From: JAAXHH01 sp965248395
Lineage (GTDB): Bacteria > JAAXHH01
NCBI GenBank assembly: GCA_965248395.1
Contig: OZ252103.1
Span: forward strand, 310,001-374,000
DNA length: 64,000 bases
Direction: 5' to 3'
Notes under the pieces: generated by a model
The model's database searches: none
What the model was told of the DNA's origin: nothing
Seen by the model: only the letters and a program-made list of their open reading frames with translations
Position numbers and translations under genes: made by a program
Part shown: positions 26,144 through 35,316 of the stretch, piece after piece
Layout of the letters: the number at the start of each line of letters is the position of its first letter
Position numbering within the stretch: the stretch's first letter is position 1

Positions 26144-27118
26144 ATGGTTCGTCTGATTTATGTCGCGCTGGCCTGCGTGGCGCTCGCAACCGCAGCGTGC
26201 GACAGGCCGGCACCATCCGAAGAGGAGTCCAAGCCCGTGAATCCGATGAATGAATACGGCATGACGGCAAGCAATGTATTCCTGTACTACGCCGACGTGG
26301 AAGCCGCTACGGAGTTCTACACCCGGACCCTGGGCTTCGCCGTTGCTGCCGACTACGGGTTTGCCAAAATCCTGAGGGTCGCGCCGAGTTCCTTCATCAC
26401 GCTCGTCGACGAAGAGATGGGCATGCACAGCGCCAGCGATCCCAAGACGGTCGCCATCGCCCTCATCACGGACCAGCTGGACGAGTGGTGGGACTACCTC
26501 AAGGACCTGGATGTCGAGATGCGGTCCTCCTCCTACAATCCGCAGGAAGGGCGTCCCCATCACGGTTTCGTCGCCATCGATCCGGAAGGCTACCTCCTGG
26601 AGTTCGAGCGTTTCAACGAACACCCCGAGAACGAGATGCTGATCCCGGTACTGAACGAGACCGAGACGGTCTATCCAGCCGAAGGCGCGTCCGACGTGCC
26701 TCCGGGATTGGGTTTCAAGGCGACGGTGGTGTGGTTCTACTACAAGGACATGCCCGCGATCCAGGCCTTCTACGAAGAGGTAATGGGCTTCGACCTGATC
26801 GTGGACCAGGGGTGGACCAAGATCTACCGCATTTCGACCTCCGGATACATGGGCCTCGTGGACGAACAGCGCGGCATGCACAACTTCACGGAGAAGAAGG
26901 CCGTGACCATGTCGTTCTGGACGGACCGCATCGACGATTGGTACGCGTACGTCAGCACCAACGACTCCTTTGAAATGCGTTCCGAGAAGGTCGAGGCAAC
27001 GGATCGGTACCGCGCCTTTGTCGCCTACGATCCGGAAGGCTATTACCTCGAGTGGAACGTATTTACCGAGGTACCTGACAACGAGACCCTACACAGTATG
27101 CTGCGGGGCGAGGAGTAA
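26144..27118 (+). CDS. Exported lipoprotein with two VOC (glyoxalase-fold) domains
   Basis: 324 residues, AAGGAGG-like ribosome site upstream. Signal peptide with lipobox ATAAC (Cys19). Two tandem VOC domains: NVFLYYADVEAATEFYTRTLGF to DPEGYLLEFERF (about 42-150), and VVWFYYKDMPAIQAFYEEVMGF to DPEGYYLEWNVF (about 190-310). The Glu of each DPEGYxLE is the usual metal ligand. VOC proteins include glyoxalases, dioxygenases and resistance proteins; a lipid-anchored periplasmic version is unusual. The catalysed reaction is unknown. The two halves resemble each other and could have arisen by duplication. Confidence 0.8.
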   Translation: MVRLIYVALACVALATAACDRPAPSEEESKPVNPMNEYGMTASNVFLYYADVEAATEFYTRTLGFAVAADYGFAKILRVAPSSFITLVDEEMGMHSASDPKTVAIALITDQLDEWWDYLKDLDVEMRSSSYNPQEGRPHHGFVAIDPEGYLLEFERFNEHPENEMLIPVLNETETVYPAEGASDVPPGLGFKATVVWFYYKDMPAIQAFYEEVMGFDLIVDQGWTKIYRISTSGYMGLVDEQRGMHNFTEKKAVTMSFWTDRIDDWYAYVSTNDSFEMRSEKVEATDRYRAFVAYDPEGYYLEWNVFTEVPDNETLHSMLRGEE

Positions 27119-27142
27119 ACCGCCAGAAAGCAAGGAAGGATA

Positions 27143-28378
27143 ATGCCGACGATCAGGGCCTATGACGCGGAACGGGACCGTGACGCGATTATACGGGTCT
27201 GGCGCGAAGTCCACTGGATCACGAGCGACGACCAGGCCAAGTGGGCGCCCCAGTTCTTCGAGACGTCGCGGACCGACGTGGCCGAGGTGAATGGCGAAGT
27301 CGAATGCCAGGCTTCGTCGACCGACGGCACGTTCCGCTACCTGGACGAAGACCTCTCCATGTCCGCCATCGTCGGCGTGACAACCAGCCGGATCGCCCGG
27401 AAACAGCGTCTTGCCCAGCGGGTTACGGCGCACCGCATCGCCGGAGACGCCGCCGAGGGTGTGGATATCTGTGCACTGACCATGTTCGAGCAGGGATTCT
27501 ACGAGCTGATGGGATTCGGCACCGGTCCCTACGGGCACGCCGTACGTTTCGATCCCGTGGACCTGTTGGTTGACCAGCCTTTCCGCGTTCCCAGGCGTCT
27601 CAAGGCGGACGATTGGGCCATGGTCCATTCCGCCATGATGAACCGCCGGTTAACCCACGGCGGCTGCCGGCTTAATTCCGCTGCCCTAATGCAGGTCGAA
27701 CTGCATCAAGCGGAGAAATCCTTCGGTCTCGGGTACTGCGACGGACCCGGAGGTGAACTGACGCACTTTTTCTGGGCGAGCGACCACGAAGAACATGGAC
27801 CCTGCTATATCTACCTGATGGCCTACCAGGACCACGATCAGTTCCTCGAACTACTTGCGTTGATGAAATCCCTCGGCGACCAGATTCGACTGTTCCAGAT
27901 GAAAGAACCCTCGGATGTCCAGTTGCAGGACCTGATCAAACAACCCTTCCGGGCCAGGATGGTATCCGACAAAGGACCCTTCAACACCCTGATACGGGGT
28001 GACGGATACTGGCAGGCCCGGATCTGCGACCTGGAAGCGTGCATGGCCAAGACCCACCTGGACGGCCCGACAGCACGGTTCAACCTGTCCCTGCACGACC
28101 CGATTGAGCAGTACCTGGACTCCGGCGCGCCCTGGCACGGAGTGAGTGGGGAGTACGTGATCACGCTGGGACCGGAATCTTGCGCGGAAAAGGGCAGCGC
28201 CTCCGAACTTCCGACACTTACAGCCTCCGTCGGCGCATTCACCCGCATGTGGCTCGGCGTCCGCCCCGCTACCGGCCTGGCCGTGACCGACGACCTGGAC
28301 GGCTCCCCCGAATTGCTTTCGTCTCTGGACCGGACCCTGCGCCTTCCGGTGCCCTCGTCGATCGGGTGGGAATTCTAA
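27143..28378 (+). CDS. Eis-like GNAT N-acetyltransferase
   Basis: 411 residues. The N-terminal GNAT domain carries VGVTTSRIARKQRLAQRVTAHRI, the acetyl-CoA-binding region of the Eis family, followed by ALTMFEQGFYELMGFGTG. A second GNAT-like domain (about 165-290) and a C-terminal SCP2-like sterol-carrier fold (about 300-410) complete the Eis architecture. Eis enzymes acetylate amines on aminoglycosides, peptides or proteins; the physiological substrate is unknown here. Gap of 24 nt from the VOC gene suggests one transcript. Confidence 0.8.
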   Translation: MPTIRAYDAERDRDAIIRVWREVHWITSDDQAKWAPQFFETSRTDVAEVNGEVECQASSTDGTFRYLDEDLSMSAIVGVTTSRIARKQRLAQRVTAHRIAGDAAEGVDICALTMFEQGFYELMGFGTGPYGHAVRFDPVDLLVDQPFRVPRRLKADDWAMVHSAMMNRRLTHGGCRLNSAALMQVELHQAEKSFGLGYCDGPGGELTHFFWASDHEEHGPCYIYLMAYQDHDQFLELLALMKSLGDQIRLFQMKEPSDVQLQDLIKQPFRARMVSDKGPFNTLIRGDGYWQARICDLEACMAKTHLDGPTARFNLSLHDPIEQYLDSGAPWHGVSGEYVITLGPESCAEKGSASELPTLTASVGAFTRMWLGVRPATGLAVTDDLDGSPELLSSLDRTLRLPVPSSIGWEF

Positions 28379-28517
28379 ATTCCTTCACCTTTCTCTACTA
28401 ATGATACACCCGAATTCTCCAGCGCGCTTCCTAGTGAAGGCTTTTCTCGCGTTGCTCGGTGGCGCACTTGCGCTCGCTGACTATCAAACAGATACAACTA
28501 GCTGACCAGGATATCGC

Positions 28518-28559
28518 TTGACTTGCCCTCCTTACTAATTTAATATTATAGTAAGGAGG
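28518..28559 (+). promoter_or_regulatory. VapBC promoter nested in an 11-bp inverted repeat
   Basis: -35 TTGACT (28518-28523), 17-nt spacer, -10 TAATAT (28541-28546). Perfect 11-bp arms CCTCCTTACTA (28527-28537) and TAGTAAGGAGG (28549-28559) flank the -10. The right arm contains the AGGAGG ribosome site of the antitoxin, 7 nt from ATG 28567. A bound antitoxin-toxin complex would block both promoter melting and early transcription. Confidence 0.8.
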
Positions 28560-28566
28560 TACAACG

Positions 28567-28809
28567 ATGATACTGAAAATAACCTCTAAACGACAGGTCA
28601 CCTTCCCAGCACGAGTATTGGACTCCCTCGGTGTGGGCCCCGGAGATCAGATCGAAATCAACGAGGGGCCTGACGGGTTCATTCTCAAGCCTCGACGAAT
28701 TGATTATTCCCGTCTGGGAAAACTGAAGAACAAACTGCAGCGCGGTCACGGTACGTTCGATATCCACATCTTTCGCGAGCAGCCATATGACCCGTCGCTT
28801 CGGGATTGA
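28567..28809 (+). CDS. vapB: AbrB/MazE-type (VapB) antitoxin
   Basis: 80 residues. The swapped-hairpin AbrB fold is visible: LKITSKRQVTFPARVLDSLGV, then GDQIEINEGPDGFILKPRR. The remaining tail is the toxin-wrapping segment. AGGAGG lies 7 nt before ATG. The 3' end overlaps vapC by 23 nt, so translation is coupled. Autoregulation through the inverted repeat at its promoter is expected from the family. Confidence 0.88.
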   Translation: MILKITSKRQVTFPARVLDSLGVGPGDQIEINEGPDGFILKPRRIDYSRLGKLKNKLQRGHGTFDIHIFREQPYDPSLRD

Positions 28810-29185
28810 TACTTCGGTGCTCGTACGATTAATCACCGAGGATCCGGTAGTAGAATTCGAATATTGTGTAGAGAAACTGCGTGAACTGGTTGATGGCCGA
28901 GGTGATGAGATATTCGTATCGAACCAGGTCATTGGGGAAGCTTACATTGCAGTACAGCAGCATTACGGTGTTACGAAAGCCGATACCCGCGCGGCGTTGG
29001 TGGATGCTCTCCAAAGCGGTCTTGTCTCGCCACTCAACGGTCCCCCCGTAATCGAAGCTTTAGAGGCTACAGGCGGTCCAGGCCTGTTCGATCGTCTTAT
29101 CGTCGACGAGTATTCCCGCTCCGGCCTCGAGGTCCTCACACTGGATCGAAAGATGGCCAGTCTTTCAGATGTGAGACAAATTTAG
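28787..29185 (+). CDS. vapC: VapC-type PIN toxin
   Basis: 132 residues. PIN acidic residues Asp8 (GIDTSVLVRL), Glu51 (VIGEAYIA), Asp102 (LFDRLIVD) and Asp120 (LTLDRKMA) are all present, so the RNase site looks intact. The ATG lies inside the vapB reading frame. It is the second PIN toxin in the window but differs in sequence and antitoxin class from the one at 17784-18182. Base composition is AT-richer than neighbours, as is common for mobile toxin-antitoxin loci. Confidence 0.9.
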   Translation: MTRRFGIDTSVLVRLITEDPVVEFEYCVEKLRELVDGRGDEIFVSNQVIGEAYIAVQQHYGVTKADTRAALVDALQSGLVSPLNGPPVIEALEATGGPGLFDRLIVDEYSRSGLEVLTLDRKMASLSDVRQI

Positions 29186-29234
29186 CAGGTCTGCAGGAAC
29201 ATCATACCATGGCAAAGTTTTCCAATGGTACCAA

Positions 29235-29555
29235 TTACAACTTCGGATCCGGGTCTCCGGTATTCGCCCCGCCTTCCTGCATCAGGAGGTAGTTCATCGT
29301 GGATGCGGCCTGGCGAAACTTCATCGCCTCCTGATACTCCGGATCGTTGTACCACGCCTCGGCTTGTACTTTGCTGGGAAATTCAAGAATCACCAACCGT
29401 CCATCGTAATCCTTGCCCTCGACACAGGTGATTTCTTCGCCCCGGGTAAGAAACCTTCCTCCGTGTTTCTTGACGATGGGTGGCGTTCGGTCGGTGTACT
29501 TCCGGTAGGTCGCGGGGTCGTGGACAGACATCATGGAAATGAAATAAACGGACAT
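29235..29555 (-). CDS. DUF1330 dimeric alpha-beta barrel protein
   Basis: 106 residues. The ferredoxin-like DUF1330 fold shows as VYFISMMSVHDPATYRKYTDR, GGRFLTRGEEITCVEG, RLVILEFPSKVQAEAWYNDPEYQEA. Family members are small cytoplasmic proteins of unknown reaction, sometimes acting as monooxygenase-like or isomerase-like enzymes. It converges on vapC with a 49-nt gap and has no obvious operon partner. Confidence 0.88.
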   Translation of the reverse strand: MSVYFISMMSVHDPATYRKYTDRTPPIVKKHGGRFLTRGEEITCVEGKDYDGRLVILEFPSKVQAEAWYNDPEYQEAMKFRQAASTMNYLLMQEGGANTGDPDPKL

Positions 29556-29721
29556 TGAAGGTTCTCCCGTATCTTGTTAGCAGGATTTAACACATCACTC
29601 GTATGAAAGGACTCCGAGCCAGTAACTCATCGAGCCCCTTCAACAGAACAGTCTCGATTCTTCAGGATATTTCGATAACGCAGACTGTAGATTCGTCAAT
29701 CGACGGCGCCTTATAGTTCCC

Positions 29722-31260
29722 CTACCACACCCGCTCCGCCCGGTGCGTCTTTCCGTCCTGGAGAAACAGGAAATGGCTCACGTTTCCCATTCCGTCCCGG
29801 ACGAAGGTGATCCGGGCGTCTTCCTCTTCCAGGTAAAAATCCCCTGACGATTCGAGGACCAGTTCGCTCCTGGGCTGGCCGGGCGGCTGACCGTAGAGCT
29901 TGCCGTCGCTGAAGGTGATATCCACGATGTATTCGGGGGAGAACTCGTAGGTGCCGGTGCAGGCCTCGTAGGCGGCCTGGTTTATGCGCGCGACCTTCCT
30001 CGGCGGCGGAGCGAGGGGGTTTCGGGCACTCAACAGGTGAAACCCGATGTCTTCGACGCTGGCCGAGCTGTTGGACAGGACCACGACCCCTTTGCGCCAA
30101 TCCTTGAGGAAGGCGGCAAAGGCGTAGAATCCGTTGGTTCGGCCGGTAAGCCAGTGCACGTCGCGGCCTCGCTCGTCCTTACGCACCTTCCAGCCCAGCG
30201 CGGTCTCCACGCCGGGTTCGTCGGCCGGTTTCCTGGGCACGATGAGATCGTCGAACGACGCGTGGTAGCGGGTCGAATCGTCTTCGGTGAAGTCTTCCGG
30301 CAACGCGTAGATGATGTTCATGTTGGCTGATACCAGGGTCATCATGTCCAGGAGATTGGACCGTAAACCGGTGCTGCCCACGAAGGTCGTATCGGACCAG
30401 GGAGCCACCGGACGACGGGTGTCATCATGCCCGGTCGCCTCGTACGTCCGCATGGACAGCGTAGGCACACTGGCCGTGTTGGCCAGCTTAATGGGATCGC
30501 CTAGCAACTCCCGCACCAGGTCGTCATAGGATTCGCCGGACGCCCGTTCCAATACGTGACCCAAAAGCCCCATGCCGAGATCGGAATACTCGTAGCGGTC
30601 TACCGATTCGAAGGGATCATCTCCTCTCTGATCGTCGAAATCGAAGAAGGTCTCGAGCCAATCGCGCTGTGCATTCGCGTACCGCGTGAGGAATTCGGAC
30701 ATCAGTTCGACCGAATACTCTTTCAACGGATCGTCCGGATCGGTAGAAACCAGGTTGTCCGGCAGGCGGGGCAGGCCCGAGGTGTGGGTGGCAAGATGCT
30801 CTATCAGGATAGGACGTCCGGCGGGCGTGGTCGGCACGTTTACCGTTTCCGGGAGGTAGGCGGACACCCGGTCGGTCAGGTTCACGTCGCCCCGCTGAAC
30901 CAGGAGGGACAACATGGCCGTCGTGTACAGGCTGCTCAGCTGGCCGATCTCGAAGACCGTCATGCTGCTGACCCGCCGTATCGTACCGCGGTTGAGCGTG
31001 CCGTAGGCGTAGACGTACCGGTTGATGCCCCGGATGATCCCGGCGACGATTCCTACCGTCTGGCCGTATTCATCGACCCGTTCGCGCAGTACGCGAAGGA
31101 CGGGATCCTCTTCAGGAACCGCTTCCGCGCCTGCCTGCCCTTCGATCCCGGGGTTGTTTCCGCCCATGGCCTGCGCGCGTAAAGGGGCGGACGCGGCAAG
31201 CGAATACAGGATGCCCAAACAACACAGCCAGATGTATAACGGTCTTACTGTGGACCGCAT
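29722..31260 (-). CDS. Exported beta-lactamase/penicillin-binding fold protein lacking catalytic residues
   Basis: 512 residues with a signal peptide (to about residue 30). The class C beta-lactamase-type serine hydrolase fold is evident from VFEIGQL...LVQRGDVNLTDRVSAYLPE, IEHLATHTSGLPRLP and YSDLGMGLLGHVLERASG. In an ungapped alignment to the family, the nucleophilic SxxK is replaced by Gln107-L-S-Ser110, and the YxN motif by YSD. The normal acyl-enzyme chemistry is therefore lost by inspection. The C-terminal 100 residues (after NPLAPPPRK) form the beta-rich domain often attached to such hydrolases. It may act as a binding or scaffold protein. 15 nt separate it from the upstream gene. Confidence 0.8.
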   Translation of the reverse strand: MRSTVRPLYIWLCCLGILYSLAASAPLRAQAMGGNNPGIEGQAGAEAVPEEDPVLRVLRERVDEYGQTVGIVAGIIRGINRYVYAYGTLNRGTIRRVSSMTVFEIGQLSSLYTTAMLSLLVQRGDVNLTDRVSAYLPETVNVPTTPAGRPILIEHLATHTSGLPRLPDNLVSTDPDDPLKEYSVELMSEFLTRYANAQRDWLETFFDFDDQRGDDPFESVDRYEYSDLGMGLLGHVLERASGESYDDLVRELLGDPIKLANTASVPTLSMRTYEATGHDDTRRPVAPWSDTTFVGSTGLRSNLLDMMTLVSANMNIIYALPEDFTEDDSTRYHASFDDLIVPRKPADEPGVETALGWKVRKDERGRDVHWLTGRTNGFYAFAAFLKDWRKGVVVLSNSSASVEDIGFHLLSARNPLAPPPRKVARINQAAYEACTGTYEFSPEYIVDITFSDGKLYGQPPGQPRSELVLESSGDFYLEEEDARITFVRDGMGNVSHFLFLQDGKTHRAERVW

Positions 31261-31275
31261 ACCACTACCTCTCTC

Positions 31276-32058
31276 CTAGCCCATCGGAACCAGCACTTCG
31301 TTTGCGCTGTCCATCCGGACGGATTTCGAATAATGATTCACGCTGACGCCGTCGGCGACAGGCGTGGGAACGCGGACGATGAACTCGACCCAGTCCGGTG
31401 TATTGAACGCGGCAAAGGCCAATTCGATCCCTTCCAGCATGTCTTCCGGATCGCGGGACAGGTCCGGCAGGAGCACCGGACCCGTATCCGGCTGGTATAC
31501 CCAGTCACGCTCATTGGCATTGATCGTCTTGACAGGATATTCGAGGACCGCGGTGTACCGGTCGTTCTCAAGGGTCGTCCGCGCGTTGAGGGGCTGGTTG
31601 CCGAGGACGGCCTCCACGACGGCTCGCGGTGTATCCAGGCTGCGCCCGTCGACGCGGGGCAGGTCGATCCGGACGTCGTCGAAAGTCTCCTCGATGGCGA
31701 CGATCTGCCTTTCGGGTTGCTCGCCCAGGGAGGGCGGGTAGAGCGTGGCGCCCCGGTTCGCCACTTCGTAGGTCTTGATGGCCATGAAGGTGTCCGTCGA
31801 AAAGATCGGTGCGAAATCCGCGTTGGGCAGGTGCCAGATATCCCGCTCCGCGCCGACCTGCTCGGTCTTGCAACTCGCGCCGAGGACGTAATCATCCCTG
31901 AAGTCTCCGCCCTTCTCGGTGATAGTCAGGCCGGCTTCGATGGGAATTCGTGCGTTGTTTATCGGATACGGCGGTTTCTGGGTTACGGTCTTGGGCGGTT
32001 TCTTCAGCGTGTCCACGCGAAAGGTAAAGAAGGAACACGCGAAATCGATGGTCTGCAT
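31276..32058 (-). CDS. Hypothetical protein, function unknown
   Basis: 260 residues, ATG with AGGAG 6 nt upstream. No signal peptide or membrane segment is clear. The sequence mixes beta-type segments (TAVLEYPVKTINANERDWVYQ, WVEFIVRVPTPVADGVSVN) with acidic loops, and no conserved family motif is recognised. It is the first gene of a two-gene unit with the degenerate hydrolase, 15 nt downstream, and is divergent from the GH106-like gene. Confidence 0.6.
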   Translation of the reverse strand: MQTIDFACSFFTFRVDTLKKPPKTVTQKPPYPINNARIPIEAGLTITEKGGDFRDDYVLGASCKTEQVGAERDIWHLPNADFAPIFSTDTFMAIKTYEVANRGATLYPPSLGEQPERQIVAIEETFDDVRIDLPRVDGRSLDTPRAVVEAVLGNQPLNARTTLENDRYTAVLEYPVKTINANERDWVYQPDTGPVLLPDLSRDPEDMLEGIELAFAAFNTPDWVEFIVRVPTPVADGVSVNHYSKSVRMDSANEVLVPMG

Positions 32059-32303
32059 GGGAACTCCTGGAACGTAAGCGAAACGTGGTATGCCCGGGTT
32101 CCGCCTGGGTGATGAAATCCAGTCCTTCTTGAACTGGCTGCTGATACGGGACCGAGGTCGATTCGGCCGGACCGGATCGACCGCCTGTACACACGAACCC
32201 GCATGGTACGCGAACCGTTCCCGTTTTTCCAGATAAAATAGTGTTTACCGCGGTATTCCGGTATAGATTATGCAGGGCAAATGCACCGGTTCAAGGAGTA
32301 GTC

Positions 32304-34148
32304 ATGTCAAACGACCTGACCAGGACCTATCGTCCCTTCACGGATTCCCGGCCCTACACGCGCTGGTGGTGGTTCCACGACGACATAAAGCTAGAGGACG
32401 TCCGGACCCAGTTGAAATGGGTACGGGACCGGGGTTTCGGCGGCGTGGAGATCGCCTTCATGTACCCCCAGCCCGGGGCAGATGAAGGGCCCCGCTGGCT
32501 GAGCGAGGCATGGACAGGCCTGGTCGCTTATGCCAAGGGCGAGTCGGACCGGCTGGGGATCGGTTGCGACTTCACTTTCAGCTCCTCCTGGCCTTTCGGC
32601 GGATCTGTCGTGTCCGAGGACGACGCGGGACAGGTATTCGGCGGTCCGGCGACCCAGCGCTTGGAGAAATCGTGGGAGTTGTCCTATTTCGGCCGCGGAC
32701 GGATCCTGAACCACCTGGACCCGGACGCGTTGGCCCGGTACGCCGAACGCGTCGGTGGCGCACTGAAACCGGCCCTGCGGGGCACCACATCGGGACTCTT
32801 CTCCGATTCGTGGGAGGTCTACCCGGAGGGGCTCTGGAGCGCCCACCTGGATCCGGTCTTCCGGGATCGATTCGGGTACGAACTGGAACCCTACAAGTCC
32901 TGTATCGACGAACATCCCGACGTGCGCCACGACTACCGTAAGATCCTGTCGAACGCGGCGATCGACGGGTTCTTCAAGCCCTATGCCGAAATCTGCCGTG
33001 AACTCGGCGCCGTGAGCCGGGTGCAGTGCCACGGGGCGCCGACGGACCTGCTGGCCGCTTTCGCGCTCGTGGACGTCCCGGAATCGGAGGCCCTGCTGTT
33101 CGAGACCTTTTACTCGGCCATACCCGGTTCGGCGGCGGCCCTGGCCTCGAGGCCCGTCGTGACCTGCGAGACCTTCACCTGCATCTACGGCTACGAGCCG
33201 TGGCCGGCGCCGTCGCCCCATCACGGCGAGGAGAAAGTGGAGGACATGAAGCTCATGGCGGATGCGGTCTTCGCCAACGGCGTCAATCACATCGTCTGGC
33301 ACGGCATGCCGTACAATGCGCCGGGGGGGACCAACACCTTCTACGCGACCACGCACGTCGGTCCGGACAGCGGGTTCGTCGACCGGCTTCCGGCCTTCAA
33401 CGCGTACATGACGGAGGCCGCCGAATTCGTCAAGCAGGGCAAGACCTACACGGACGTGGCGGTGTACCTGCCGCTGGAAGACCACTGGATGCGCCACATG
33501 CTGCCCGAGGACCGGCGGGGTCCGGCCGCCAACTACTATTGGGAAATGCAGACCGTTGAACGGCCGGCCGGTCTGCTCGGATATCATCCCCTGTGGATTT
33601 CGACGCCTTTTCTCAAGGGAGCGGTGGTGGAGGATGGTCACGTTCGATACGGAGAGACCGTTTTCTCCGTGGTTTTCGTGGACGTGGAATGGCTGGACAG
33701 CGAAGCCCTGTCGGCGCTGCTTCGGCTGGCCCGGGAAGGCGCGCGGATCTGTCTCCCGCGCAGGCCCGCAGCGCCCGGCCACCGGCCGGCGGCGGACTAC
33801 GGGGACCGCCTGGCGGAACTGATGAGCCAAACTGGGGTAACCACGGATCCGGGTGCGGCGCTTCGACAACCCCCGCTCGTAAGCGGCCCGGACGTGCCGG
33901 AATTCTGGTGCCGGCAGGTCGATGACGATTACCACGTCTTCTTCGCCCATCCCGATACGAAGCGGATCCGGTACCCCATGGCCTACGAGGGCTGGCGGTC
34001 CACTGGACGGGTCGAGCGGGAGGTGGCGATACACGTCAACGGCCGGGAACGGTTGTTGCGCCTGGCCTTTGAACCCGAAGACGCCATCCTGGCCAGGATA
34101 TCCGCGGCGGGCGAGGTGGATGTGAAACCGGGGCGGATCGAAAACTAA
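32304..34148 (+). CDS. GH106-like glycosidase (alpha-L-rhamnosidase family)
   Basis: 614 residues from ATG 32304, with AAGGAG 6 nt upstream. The N-terminal TIM-barrel shows RPYTRWWWFHDDIKLEDVRTQL and GFGGVEIAFM, the usual entry motif of GH106-like hydrolases. Further barrel segments include FTFSSSWPFGG, SDSWEVYPEGLW, VQCHGAPTD, VTCETFTCIYG and VNHIVWHGMPYNAPG, followed by a smaller beta domain. GH106 enzymes release terminal rhamnose from plant or bacterial glycans; substrate here is unproven. At 614 residues it is shorter than typical GH106 proteins. The M29 peptidase gene follows after 19 nt. Confidence 0.75.
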   Translation: MSNDLTRTYRPFTDSRPYTRWWWFHDDIKLEDVRTQLKWVRDRGFGGVEIAFMYPQPGADEGPRWLSEAWTGLVAYAKGESDRLGIGCDFTFSSSWPFGGSVVSEDDAGQVFGGPATQRLEKSWELSYFGRGRILNHLDPDALARYAERVGGALKPALRGTTSGLFSDSWEVYPEGLWSAHLDPVFRDRFGYELEPYKSCIDEHPDVRHDYRKILSNAAIDGFFKPYAEICRELGAVSRVQCHGAPTDLLAAFALVDVPESEALLFETFYSAIPGSAAALASRPVVTCETFTCIYGYEPWPAPSPHHGEEKVEDMKLMADAVFANGVNHIVWHGMPYNAPGGTNTFYATTHVGPDSGFVDRLPAFNAYMTEAAEFVKQGKTYTDVAVYLPLEDHWMRHMLPEDRRGPAANYYWEMQTVERPAGLLGYHPLWISTPFLKGAVVEDGHVRYGETVFSVVFVDVEWLDSEALSALLRLAREGARICLPRRPAAPGHRPAADYGDRLAELMSQTGVTTDPGAALRQPPLVSGPDVPEFWCRQVDDDYHVFFAHPDTKRIRYPMAYEGWRSTGRVEREVAIHVNGRERLLRLAFEPEDAILARISAAGEVDVKPGRIEN

Positions 34149-34167
34149 CCACGGAGAATAAACGCGC

Positions 34168-35283
34168 ATGCACGATCCACGATACGACGATCTGTCAAAG
34201 GTGCTCACCGAACATTCGACGAAGTTAAACCCGGGCGACCGGGTGCTCATCGAGGCGTTTGACGTGCCCGACGACATGGTGATCTCGCTGATCCGGACGA
34301 TCCGTGAGGCGGGAGGGGTGCCGCTGGTCTCCATCAAGCATCAGCGCGTCATGCGAGAACTGGTCCACGCGGGGGACGAGGACACCATGGAGGTCGCGGG
34401 AGATTGTGAATCCCATCGCATGAAGCAGGTACAGGCCTACATGGCCCTGCGTGGCAGCCATAACGTGATGGAGATGTCGGACGTGCCGAGCGAAGCCATG
34501 CGGGTTTACGAACAACGCTGGCTCAAACCAGTGCACTTCGATATCCGCGTACCCGGAACCCGGTGGGTGGTGCTGCGCTGGCCGACGCCGTCCATGGCGC
34601 AGCAGGCCGGCATGAGCACCGAGGCATTCGAGCGTTTCTACTTCGACGTGTGTACCCTGGATTACGGAAAGATGGAGCGGGCGCTCACGCCGCTTAAGGA
34701 ACGCATGGACCGTACCGACCGGGTACGCCTCACCGGTCCGGGAACCGACCTGTCCTTCAGCATTCGGGACATCCCTACGGTCGGATGCTCGGGCGACCGC
34801 AACATACCCGACGGCGAGTGCTTCACCGCGCCCGTGCGGGATTCGGTCAACGGCGTCATCCAGTTCAACACGCCGACGTTGTACCACGGCGTGACCTTCA
34901 CGGACGTGCGGTTAAGATTCGAAGATGGGAAAATCAACGAGGCGACGGGCAACCGGACAGAAAAACTGAACGAGATCTTCGACACCGACGAGGGGGCGCG
35001 CTACATCGGCGAATTCGCCATCGGCTTCAACCCCTACATCACCACGCCCATGCTGGACATCCTCTTCGACGAGAAGATCGCCGGTTCCTACCACTTCACG
35101 CCCGGACAGGCCTACGAGGAGGCAGACAACAGCAATCGCTCCGCCGTCCATTGGGACATGGTCATGATCCAGACACCGGAATACGGCGGCGGAACCATCG
35201 AATTTGATGGGGAAGTCATCAGGAGGGACGGGATATTCGTCGTTCCGGAACTCGAGGATCTGAATCCGGAGCGGTTGAAGTGA
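34168..35283 (+). CDS. M29-family aminopeptidase
   Basis: 371 residues. It starts DDLSKVLTEHSTKLNPGDRVLIEA, typical of M29 (AmpS/PepS). Metal-site segments include NIPDGECFTAPV, ARYIGEFAIGFNP, AYEEADNSNRS and SAVHWDMVMIQT, whose Glu, Glu, His and Asp are the usual co-catalytic metal ligands. The enzymes remove N-terminal residues in the cytoplasm. It is 19 nt after the GH106-like gene, implying co-transcription without an obvious functional link, and it ends convergently with the GWxTD gene. Confidence 0.92.
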   Translation: MHDPRYDDLSKVLTEHSTKLNPGDRVLIEAFDVPDDMVISLIRTIREAGGVPLVSIKHQRVMRELVHAGDEDTMEVAGDCESHRMKQVQAYMALRGSHNVMEMSDVPSEAMRVYEQRWLKPVHFDIRVPGTRWVVLRWPTPSMAQQAGMSTEAFERFYFDVCTLDYGKMERALTPLKERMDRTDRVRLTGPGTDLSFSIRDIPTVGCSGDRNIPDGECFTAPVRDSVNGVIQFNTPTLYHGVTFTDVRLRFEDGKINEATGNRTEKLNEIFDTDEGARYIGEFAIGFNPYITTPMLDILFDEKIAGSYHFTPGQAYEEADNSNRSAVHWDMVMIQTPEYGGGTIEFDGEVIRRDGIFVVPELEDLNPERLK

Positions 35284-35316
35284 CGGGGAGGTCTGCTGAC
35301 GTTCCAACCCGGCGTT

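Noticed and set aside
25580..26881. 433-codon minus-strand frame opposite the cytochrome and VOC genes
   Set aside because: The opposite strand holds two genes with lipoboxes, a CxxCH and repeated VOC motifs.
32391..34337. 648-codon minus-strand frame opposite the GH106-like gene
   Set aside because: Longer than the real gene but without family motifs and rich in H, G, R and V, typical of antisense shadows. The plus frame has a ribosome site and family motifs.
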